Below, piece by piece: positions 30,901 to 42,900 of a stretch of DNA of 64,000 nt; position 1 is the stretch's first letter; each line of letters starts with the position of its first letter. The stretch covers positions 85,994,120 to 86,058,119 of the forward strand of contig NC_133535.1 in the NCBI RefSeq assembly GCF_048544455.1, read 5' to 3'. The position numbers and the translations under genes were made by a program. Source of the stretch: Silene latifolia (lineage: Eukaryota > Streptophyta > Magnoliopsida > Caryophyllales > Caryophyllaceae). Below the pieces are notes generated by a model. It was not told the origin of the DNA and did no database searches. It saw only the letters and a list, made by a program, of their open reading frames with translations.

Positions 30901-33900
30901 TCTGTTGGGAAGTGGTCAGCAAATCAATTCAAAGTCTCCTGATTCAAAGCAAACTGAATTGAATAAGGATGGTGAAGGTACAGTGACTGTTACTGCCACT
31001 GAAAATGGAAAGTCAGAACCAAACAATGATGTTAAAAAGAGCACTGTTGTTGCAGATAAAGATAAAGCTAAGTCTGAGGATAGACCATCTAAGAAACTTA
31101 AGCTTGATGTTACTGCTAAAAAATCGATCGTCAGTGGTACTAAGAAATCTGTCAATGTTTCTCCGGCCAGTAATAATGTTTTACGATCTGTTGCGTGTGC
31201 TGCTGAAATTGCTGATGGAGGCAAGTTGATTAGTGAGTCTGAAAGTATAAGTGGTACTCCTCTTGGGAAGCAGAAGTTCAATAGTCCGGTAAATGGCAAA
31301 TCTGGTGACAGACCTGACAAAGTATCTGTAAAACAATCAAAAGACAAAGACTTAGATAACTGTGTCAGTAAGGCTCCTCATCGTCCAAATAGAGCTGCAG
31401 AATCCAAGGATAGAGTAAAGTTATTAAGAGAGCGGGATGCTACAAGCGAAGGAATTTCCAAGAAAAGGAGGACCAATAATTTTAGTGAACATCAATCTAC
31501 TAACAAAGTGGGTAAAGAGATCAAACAACCCAAAGATGGGGAGGTTGGAGGTTATGCCCAAGTTAAAGAAGTCACTCTCCCACCACTCGTAAGTTCTATT
31601 GCTTTTATCTACGTGATTTACAATCCCATGCTAGCCTCGTAGTCTTAATTAAATATGATTAGATAACTATTTTTTCATTCATTCTCCATTTGACTCCTTT
31701 CCGTCCTTTTTTTGCGTCCACTATCAACGATCAAAGCTAATATAGTAAAACCTTGGTATTTTATGGATTAGAGTTCAAGATCCTTGACTTATTTATAGAA
31801 GCATCCCGACAAATGGTTGTTCAATTAGGTTAAATATATATTGTGTGTGAGAGAATGCGGACTAATGAACACCTCAAACCCAATTAAATCAAATCAGTGT
31901 TAGAGGTGATGAGTATACAAAAGACAAAGATGATTAAGTTCTTAAGCCCTCGTGAGTAATATTTCGGACAAAGAGAAGAGAAGTTCACGGTTAGGTGAAG
32001 GTGAAGGTGAAGGTGAAGGTGAAGGTGAAGGTGAAGGTGAAAGTGGAACATTTAACTCCCAACGGAGAAGCAAACAACTTATGAAGTATAATTTCAATTC
32101 TAACGCACAAAAGGAATATATGATCAAACATATGACCAAAGTTATGTTTCGAGTGTCACACGTGTCGTTTTAAAAAAAATGCGACACTTGAATACGGTTA
32201 ACAACGTATCTCGATTGTAAGTAGACACTAGACACACACATGACTAAGACAGTATGGGCATGTGAGGCATGTGAGGCGAAGACCAATTAATGCCCCTGTT
32301 AGGAGGCTCAGAAATTGGTGAACGGAAAAGATTGCGGAGGGATAAGACATGGATAAAGTATTGTAAATGATGATTCATGTTAACCCATCCGAAATCATTT
32401 TGGGACTAAGACTTTGTTAACCCATCCTCCCCATTTTCACGGTTGTAAAAATTATGGATCTTCATTTTTTAAGTGGCTTTGATTTATGGCGGGAATTCTT
32501 CTTAAGCTCTCAATGTTCCTCAAGGCCCCAACAAACAATCTATGGGGAATTCACTTGTTTACTTCTTTAACGAACCTTTAGGTCTATTTGCCATTGGCAA
32601 TTACATGTTTAAATGATGAAGATTTATTTTCCTTTTTATGAATACGGTAAACACTCCATTTTCACAAATAAGTTTGATTTTGAACCAAATTATGTTTTTT
32701 TTTTCGTAATTTTTAACATTATTTATAAAAAAAGATTCAATAGTCTTAGTACACAAAATATTGAACCGAATTGTATCACAAATTTACCTAATCCAGCTCT
32801 TATTTATCATTTCTTGTAAGCCTAAAGATACAATGATAAATGTCATATAAGGAAGACTCATTCGGTATAAAGCACAAAAATGTCATTGGATTCTTCGCCT
32901 CGACTTCTCAAGCATGTCGTTTATTCATAGAGTTGCGTATGCTTCGTTGGATGTGTGGCCACACAAGAAATGATAACAAATAATATAGGTTGAGGAACGA
33001 GGTGGTTCGAGAGAAAGTAGGCGTTGCGTCGATTGAAGATAAGATGAGGGAAACCCGTTTAAGGTGGTTTGGCCATGTGCGGCGGAGAGCACCGAAGGCA
33101 CCAGTGAGGAGAATTGAGAGCTGGGGAATGGATAATATTGTTAGGGGAAAAGGAAGACCGAAACAAACATGGTTAAAAGTAATTGAAAGCGATATCTTTT
33201 GGGAATTAATAAGAGTGGCAAGTGAGAGGGTATTGTGGAGAGAGAATCCATGTTGAAGATTTAGTTTGAGTTTTTGGAATTTACTTAAAGATTTATCAAT
33301 CTTTAAGTAAATACTCCTCACATATATTAGAGAAAGGGAAGATACATATCACTTAGAGGCAATCTTTAAGTAAATACTGCTCACATATATTAGAGAAAGG
33401 GGAAGATACATATCACTCGGAGGGAGTATCATTTTTACTTAAAGATTTATTTATTTGTTTTTAAAACTGTTTTGCCGCTATAATCTTGGTTTTCACGTTT
33501 TTCTTACTTTTTATTTTAGTTTTTGCAAACACACTTGTTTTGTTTATCATTTATCTATTTTACCTTACTTCGTTTATTTACCTTTGACTATATAGGCGGA
33601 TTCAAACCTATACAGATTCAGATAATGATTCATGATTCACGTTAGTTATGATTCATGTTAGTTGGGCTCAACTTTGAGCCTATTGATTCATGTTAGCAAC
33701 TGAGAGACTATAATAACTTATGAATTAAATTAAAATCACCTCGGCCAAGCGACCACCACATGTGCATATCGGCACACTTATCCCCTTCCTCACTTCCACA
33801 CTTCCTTCTCCTTTTTCTCTTCCTCCGATTTGCTTTACCAACCGCCACAACGGGTCCAGGGACGAGGGAATTAACCCGCCATCACATTTGGTGAGTTCTC

Positions 33901-36900
33901 TTTTCTGCGTCTCCTTTTCGTCTCCGTTTCGGTCGTTAACCGTGGGGGTCTAGGTAAGAGGGTGAGGTTGTTATAGTGGGTGGTTAAAAATTAAGTTAGG
34001 TTAAGGTTAGTGGGTAATGACTTTGATTATAACGGGTTAAGTTCACTTAGTAATGTAATTCTTACCAAATAAGGGAAGTGATAAATCTTTTTGAAATTGC
34101 CCAGGAAATGTGGCAAATCTTTGTGAAGTAAACGTTTAAGGAAATGTGTAAAATCTTTATGGGGAGTAATAATTATCGAAGTCAAAACTAAGATTTTCAC
34201 TTAATAACATTGATTCACTTGAACGGGATTCAAATCTTAAGTGTTTGCGAGATCTAGTAGCCTTCTATAGGAAATATCCACTCCAAAAGTTCTCTACATT
34301 TTTGCCGTATCTATTTCTATCATTTTCCTTGTCTTGTAGTGTCACATACATGCAACATTTCATATTATATTCTCTCTTTCTCAAACCACTTTGTAATAGT
34401 CATACCTAAAGAATCTTCATATATTCAACTAATATGCAAAATTTTTTACACGCGATTAGTAATGAAGAATTAAAGTTCTTAATTTACATGTTACTCTAAA
34501 TGTTGCTAGAACTGTCAAAACATGACCGGACCCCTAGACCCGACATGACCCGGTATTTTTAGCGTCAAAGGCCCGTAAATCCTAACCCGCGATCCAAAAT
34601 GACATGTTATTTTAGGGTCAAAACCCAACCCGGCCCAATGGGTCAAAGATAAATTATGAATATTATTAAAATATTAATATTTTTATATTATATTTGAAAT
34701 GATATATAAATAATTATTTTAATTAAATAATTAAATAATTAATTTTATATCATTAAATAATAAAATAATTTTAAAATAATGAATATAATAATATTATTAG
34801 TTATTAAATACTCCCTCCTATTTCATTTGTTGTTCCCCTTTCCTTTTCCATCCAATTCCGGTTTTGTTCCCTCTTTCTATTTTTAGACAACTTATATGGT
34901 CCAAAATCAATTTGATGTGGGTTCATGTGTATTGTGTGGTCCAAATTGATTCCCTTAATTATTGTGCTAAAGAGAAAGGGGAACAACAATAAATAAGAGG
35001 GAGTATGATTTAATTTTAAAAATTATGTTTTTTGGGTTGGAAAATGATAAAATAAAACACGTCGTAAACTTTTTGCCGGCCTGTATTCCGATCATAACCC
35101 GACATGAGATCCGTATGACCAAACCCTTATATGATCCGTCCCGTATTCGATCAACCTCACATGTTGGACCCGTTTGACACCGTTTGAGTGTCACTATTTA
35201 TCGTGGCTTATTTTTGCATCACTCATGTAAGCCATGTCGATCTAGAATTGGCTTGAATAGCCTTGTATCGGCTAAGTCATGTGTAATATTTGCAATTGTT
35301 CAAAGTTTGTGTATTGGAAAATATTAGGGCGGAAACTTGAACATCTGTTATGTATGGTCGCATAACAACCGGGGTTTAATACCATAATATTCCTGATTCA
35401 AGCTTCACGAATATGATATGTTATATGGTGGGAGTCACACGAGTGGAGATTGAAGAAAAAGCGAGTGAAGATGTGACATTTGCTGGGAGATGTTAACAAT
35501 ATTAAGATGGTAAAGGATAAAGCAAGAGTGAGTTTGGGAAGTCGGTTTAGGATTGGATAAGATTAAGATTAAGTTGATTGTAATAAGGTAGCTACGTAAC
35601 TCAGGGGAGGCAATGTTTTGGTTTGAGAAACTTGAAGTGGTTACACTAAAAGACCCAAAATTTGGTGAAGAAAATTGTTAAATGGTTGGATTAGATATCC
35701 AAATTATCCTTTTTTGTACACTTTTCCTAAGTATCTTTAACTTTTTGGATTTAAATAAGATCATGCTCATATTTTTTATATTCGAACTATTTGCACCTAC
35801 TAGTAGTTATTAATAATTAGAATATTAACCTAGTGGTTTCACCAAAACCATTAATTTTAACTATCGATTTTAGGTTTTTGGTGGGATGATCCTCTCACAT
35901 GTTATAGAGTCTTGTCGGCGAGCTCAAGCCAATCTCGAGCTTGAAAAAATTGTGCTCGTTACCAGGCTTGGCTTGAGAGCTTTAAGGCAAGCGCAAGCCT
36001 TAAGGCGAGCTCGAGAAACTCGAGCTTTATTCAAGCCTATATATAGTTGTTAAATTTTCCTTTTTTTCTTTCGATATTGACAAGGCTCGAAGGTTAACGT
36101 TTGGCAAATCAATGAAACATTTTATTTGTGCGATACACAAATATAATAAGGATAAACTCTTTAAATAAAATATAGGCAATATTTTATTTAATCACATAAG
36201 TTCGAGCCGCACGCGAACTTTTCGAGCCGAGCCAACGTTAGCGGCTTCACTAGTTAAGCTCTTGTCCCGAGCCCGAGCCCAAGCCCGAGCCCTAGCCCGA
36301 GCCGAGCTTTGGCCATTGCTCGCTAGCTGTCTTGTCTCATTATCATCCCTAATTAGGATATTAAACCATTAATTGAGTCCTAACCGTCTGTGGAGCCTTA
36401 AAACACTCTAATCTAAGTAATCTAACTACAATCATGTAGATGGTACATTAAAACACCGTAATCTGAGTAATCTAACTAAAGTCATGCAGATGGTACAAAT
36501 ACGATTGAACACCTTAGAAAGATAACTAAGAAATTATCTACTTTACCCAAGACCATCATAACAAAGTGAGTGAATCTCGTGATCAATTTAATTCAGACCC
36601 TTCTAACCTTAACAGTATAAAATATGACAACATGAAAGGATCTTATGGTGCAAGTAGTTTATTTGTTATTTCGACAAGTTTTTGTTCCAAAGGCGTTTCT
36701 TATGTTATTTAAATATCTAAATTCTATTACTTATCAAGACCTTTACGTTGGTAAACCATGTGACTCAAGATGGACTCAAATTGCAAAACTATGCTAAAAA
36801 TATGACTAAAGTATAAAAAACAATAGTGGATAGTAAACATCCATAGTGACCATATTAAAAAGAAGACCATAGAAAGTACTTTAAACACTCATTATTTAAA

Positions 36901-39900
36901 AAAGGTCACCCAAAATAGTCTCACCATCTAAAACTTTAAGCTCCTTAACATTGTTCTTTTCGTCCTTCATTCATTTTGTCAGCAAACAGTGTCATGAAAT
37001 GGAAGCATCTTGTCCTACCCCCATCTAGACCTTATTTGTTCATTCATCTTTGTTGTTGTATCATATTCAGTATCTATGCACGGTTTAAAATCACGGTATC
37101 GGTCGTGGTAACGGTGTCCGGAATCTTGGTTGACATTTATTTTAAAAGCTTTCGTAGATACTTTATCGTCCATTTGTCTATTTCATATGAAGCGAAGATT
37201 AAATCTATTCACGATAATTAGTCTAACCTACAAATTGCAACTTTGTAGTCTTTTTCTTAACAAAATTTGGCCAGTTCAAATTCTAACTTGGTCATCTCCG
37301 TTTTTCACGGGCCAAGCTGGGCAAATAGGCCTATTACGCGTTATAAATTGGTAGTGATACATCTCAGGCTATACGCTATACGTGATGTATCAGAGAAGAT
37401 TTTAAACCATGTGCCTATGTGCATTCTGCCTTAATTTTTGGACTGTAAAGAATTTCTGGCAAGAACCATCAGCCTCGCATTTGAAATAGTTTGATGAAGT
37501 GGAATGGGATATTTTAAAATGTGGCAACTATGTAAAACAATTGTGAACATAATTGTTGTCAGGAACATGCAGTTTCTTAAGGAGCCTAATTTAAAAAAAA
37601 AAAATCTACCTATAATCAATAGCTTATCCCTTAGTGGTGATTTTCTAGTATAACTAAATCTGGTTCATATAGAGTAATTTATTTGTATCATTCTTCTTTG
37701 GGTTTTCTGCAAAGGTTTTCGTTTTTTTGTTGTTTTTGTTTTTGTGTTCTTGTTCTTTTGTACACTAACTTTCAATGCTCACTGTTTATGTGTTTACAGG
37801 ACAAGACCAAATGGTTTACAGATGGTGTAAGTATGCTTCTTCATGCTGAGCTCTATATTTATTTGCTAAATATAAGCCTAAGCTCTTTACTTGCTTTAGA
37901 TTGACCTTTTATTGTTGCAAAGATTAAAATAGTGGTGTTTCTTAGTAATCAAGGTAAGCTGGGATTTGGTAGTTTATTTGTATGGTTGTTGACAAGAATA
38001 TGAGGCTACAATTTTCTCCATCAATTGGTCTCACTTAAGATTGTTGTATAATATCTATGGATCATCATTGAGAAACAGATACATCTCCTTGAGGTATTTA
38101 AATAAATGGGATGATTTGGGCATGTTTTACATTGAGACTCATACATGGCCTTTGTGAGGATGTGTTTCTCCATATGTTGGTTATTATTGATTTTTTAAAA
38201 GTTACCTGCGTGATCCTTTTATCTGAAATCATGAGTTCAGGTCTGACTACACATTAACCAGCGGGCGCGCGGGTGTGTGTGTGTTTGACACTTGAGTATG
38301 TAGGAAAGTACTATAAATTATATACTTCAATGCGCTGGGTTAATCAGTTGCAGCTAATGCTTTCTGTCTCTTTATTGGTCATGCATATGGAACTCTGGGT
38401 AATTGGATTATGCGATATTTATTGGCCATGTACTTGAATTAAATGACCGTGTTTTCTATAAGCCGGGGTTGTTGATCATCATTTTGGCTGTTTGTCTATG
38501 AGATTTCTACAAGTGCTCAGAGGTCAGAAGTAATATCTTTTGATGCATTTTGGGACACTATTTTACAAATATTATGTGCATATCGACAATTTGCGGTAAT
38601 TTTTTGAAGGCAAATTTAACAAAAATAACCCAACGTTTGTTAAGTATTCTGAAAATAACCCATCCTTTTGATTTTAACAAAAATAATCTAACGTTTACTT
38701 TTATGTTACAGAAATGTCCCGACATCTAACTTATATTTCGTAAAATGATAATTCAATCAATCCATTAACTTGACCATATTTTGCAAAAGTAATTATACAA
38801 GTGATGAAAAAATAATTTAAGAATAATTTTAAAACATGGAAAAAAATTGAAAAGAATTTATAGCACGGTTCAAAATCCTAAAAGGCGTAAATTATATGGT
38901 TTAAAAAATTAAAAGTATATCTGTCATAAGTATTTCCACTAATTTAAAATCTTATCTTATTTCTTTTCAAAAAATTATATATTTGTTTTATTAATTAATT
39001 TTTCATTTACAAACTAAGGAAAATATAACAAAATAGAACTTTTCCAATTTTTTGGTTATGAAATTTTTTTACATATGATATCACAAAATAGACTAATGAT
39101 TTATGAAACTATTTTACCAAATACTCCCTCCCATTCACAATAAACCTCCCATTTCATTTTGGCACAAAAATTAAGGAAACACACTACCCCATTTCATAAA
39201 TCATTTTGTGACAAAAATACAAATGTTGGATTATTATTATTTAAGTTAAAAGGTTGGGTTATTTTGGGAAGACTTATCAAAAGTTGGGTTATTTTTTGTT
39301 AAATTCGCCTTTTTTGAAATATCTCTGTTAATCATGTAGTTTCATGCCATCAAGCAAGGTGTTTGATTCTTTAACACCTTGTATAGTCTATTTGTGTTTT
39401 TCCTGACTCTTTTTTTTTTACATAACCTTGGCTCATCTTCTATTACTTATCCAAAACTTACTCATATCTTTCTGGATCTTTTATTTATCTTAACTTTCAT
39501 CAAAAATTTACCCAACTTTCTTTTCTCGTAGCTTTGGGAAGACAGGATTAACGGTGCTAATGATCAAGGAAAGCTTGTTCTTCTTCAGAACTTGGATCCT
39601 ACATACAGCGCGGATGAAGTGCAGGTGTGAAGTTATGATAATATATGTTGTTTGATATGTTATGTTTCTTTGTCCTGGGGGTATGGGCCAAGTTTTCTTA
39701 TCAGATGTTATGTTGTGACATTCTATGTTAAAAATCAATGCATCTGCTTTGTGTATGGAGTCACAAGTATCTGAGTGTGACTAACGGCACATTCTATGTA
39801 AACTTATGAGATATTGTTTCTACCCTTTTATTGGATTATAAGCTTTAAAGTTTTGTTATCTCTGTGTTAATTTTCCCCAGGGTATAATTTTGGATGGTTT

Positions 39901-42900
39901 TCATGAAAGGTGTACAGTAAAAATAGTGCAACATACTGCGACATCTAGCCCGCATGCTGGTATGTCAGAATCTCTCTCTTTTTTTCACTGCTGATGCCTA
40001 ATCTTCGTTTGAAGATATCATTTTTCCTCTACCATGACCTCGCCTCTGTTCGTTTAACATTCTCTTTGCTTTTAAAGCCCACCCAGTGTGATAATTAAAG
40101 TTACTAGGCTACACGAGGTGAAAAAGGCACTCTTCTTTAATTAAGCTATTTAATTTTTCTTGTAGGACAAGCTTTTGCCATCTTCAGCAATCGAGAAGTT
40201 GCAGAGATGGTCATGCGAAAGCTGGAACAAGGTTGCTTGATGCTCCCTAATGGAAGGTTTGTACGAGTTTTCTTTTTTATTCTTTTCCCCTTACCTGCTT
40301 TCTATTCGGGAGGAGGGGGCTAGGTGATTAATTGGTAAAAGATCTTGTAAGAATTGAATTATTGCCACCCATTGTGGAAGTTGATTTGTTTTTTAGCAGC
40401 CTATTGTTAATTTGATCTAGAATTATTTTCTTACCTGATTTTGGCATTTAATTCTTTGTGCTCTCAAACTGTCTCTGTAGTGTATCAGTTACAGATTATG
40501 GAACTGTAAAATGTGGGCTAAGGTTCTACATTTTCTTATAGACACTACTTGTCTTGTTCTGTGAGAAGCAGATTAGTTACGTTATCGAAGTTGTCTTATA
40601 CTATTTCTGTAATTTTGTGTCTGATGAGTGATGCTGTCAATGTCCGTATCATAAAGATGTGCTTAACAATAATGTCCCCCCCCCCCCCCCGAGAGGATTG
40701 TTTTTATTAGACTTTTTCAGTCTTTGAGCATGGTTAGCTAATGAGATTTTAAGCAAGCTTTTCATTTAGTCTATTTCCAAATGCATTTAGTGAACCATAA
40801 TTTTGGCTTCTGGTACAATTTTGTGATACTTTGAAACGATCCGACGATCCCTAGAAGTAGTAGAAGTGTTAAGTGTGCATCCAATGGGTTTTGGCTTCTC
40901 TCATCAAAGAAGTAGGTAAAACAGAACTAGAAATGCTGTGAAAGCATTTTTAGTTTCTCAAAGCTCCTTGTTATGTTACTTCGACACTTCATATGAGCTC
41001 GCATACCCCATGTGCGACACGTGAAACTTGGACAGTGGTATGACACTCTGCCACTTCATTTTTCAAACCAAGAACTTGAATTTTTATAATGAAATAGTAG
41101 AGTCTGACTCTTGGGTACGCACCCGTTTCCTACCCTTTGAAGTTTGAACCAAATCTGAGTAACCTCTTGCATTTAGTGGTGTAATCAGATTCTTATGGTT
41201 CTGCTTAATCAAATGCTTTACATATTTAATTTCAGTGTTCCTCCATTTTCATAGCTTTATAATTGACTTCTTATATCTGAACTATACAATTCATCATCTT
41301 TTCGGTATTGCTTGCTGAAAATGGATTGTCAACTATCCAGGAAGAAACTAGGAAGGGCAGTGCTGCCAAAGTTGGGGATTCAGATTGTGTGTAGTTGTCT
41401 TTTGTTTTGGATCACACATTCTTTCTCGTGCCACATCTTTCTCTATTACAATTTTTTTGTAAATAAATTTACTGAAATGCCTTCATTTTATTTTGTTAGT
41501 AAAGTGAATATATTAATTTATCGGCTGATATAAAAGTTTAAGATGCGTATGTTGGTGAATGTGCGGCCATACAAGGAAAGATCGATTAAGGAATGAGGTG
41601 ATTAGGGAAAAGGTGAAAGTGGGGCCAATAGAGGACAAGATGATGGAAAACCGACTAAGATGGTTTGACCATGTGAGAAGGAGACCTATGGACGCACCAG
41701 TTAGGAGGGTCGAGACTTGGGGAACAGAAAAGGTTGCTAGGGGTAGAGGGAGACATAAACAGACGTGGCTGAGAGTGATAGAGCATTATATAAGATTTCT
41801 CGGGTTTGATGAGGTGACGGAGAAGGCACAATGGAGGGAAATGATATATGTGGATTTTTAGTATTTGACGTTATTTGATATATTTAATGTTTTTATTTAG
41901 TTTTTAAAAATGTATTTGTTCTTTTCAGATTTATTACACCTTTTTACCAACAACTCTCTTATATATTAATACTTGGTTCACTTTTAAGGTAAAGTATTCT
42001 GGAACCTTAAGTTTTACTTTGGTTTTCAAAATCGTTTTAATCTTTATTCTCGATTTAAATTCTATGTTTTTATAAAAGAAATCCGGACTTCGATTTTAAA
42101 ACCTTAAGTTTACCTTTTTTTGTATTATGTTTCTCTACCCTCTTGTTTTTCACTTTTTCTTTTCTATATTTTCGCATTCTGAGGTGTGCGTTCACCCATG
42201 GACGGTTCTAAAGGATGATTCATGTCAGCCGACCCCAATTCATTTTGGGCTTAAGGCTCTGATGTTGTTGTTCAAGAGTGTTCCAATTATCGGGCATTAA
42301 ACTTATGAGTCATACGATGAAGTTATGAGAGCGGATAATAGAGCAAAGGCTTAGGAAAGGTGTAGACATCTCGGATAACCAATTTGGATTTATGCCTGGG
42401 AGATCGACTATGGATGCGATTTTTATCATGAGACACTTGATAGAACACCATCGGGACAAGAAGAAAGACTTGCATATGGTTTTTATTGACTTGGAAAATG
42501 CATATGATAGGGTACCAAGAGAAGTACTTTGGTGGGCTTTGGCAAGAAAAAGTGTGTCTCGAAAATATATTGACCTCATAAAGGACATGTATGAGGGGGC
42601 TAGTGCAAGTGTTTGCACTAATGTTGGGAGAACGGAAGAATTTCCCATTACCATCGGGGTGCATCAAGGTTCCGCACTTAGTCCTTTTATCTTTGCTATA
42701 GTTATGGATGAGTTGACAAGGGATATTCAGGACACCATCCCTTGGTGTATGATGTTTGCTGTTGATATTGTGTTGATTGATGAGACAAAAGAGGGGGTGG
42801 AGAGAAAGTTGGAATTGTGGAGGCATACTTTAGAGACTCGTGGGTTTAGGCTGAGCAGGAATAATACCGAGTATTTGAGGTGTCAGTTCACTAACGTGGC

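Larger units (their letters stand above)
31589..37799 (+). other. Largest intron of the ASI1-like gene (6,211 bp)
   Basis: The donor is CCACTC|GTAAGT and the acceptor GTTTACAG at 37799. It holds the LINE remnants, microsatellite and Stowaway element listed separately. A stretch at about 34509-35180 around the Stowaway has ACCCGACATGACCCGG-like ends in opposite orientation and may be a non-autonomous hAT-like element. At about 35925-36320 repeated GAGCTCGAG and GCCCGAGCCC words form an imperfect low-complexity block. 36330-37799 shows no feature. Confidence 0.65.

Noticed and set aside
31952..32173. Gly-Glu repeat open frame
   Set aside because: Created by the GGTGAA microsatellite in an intron.
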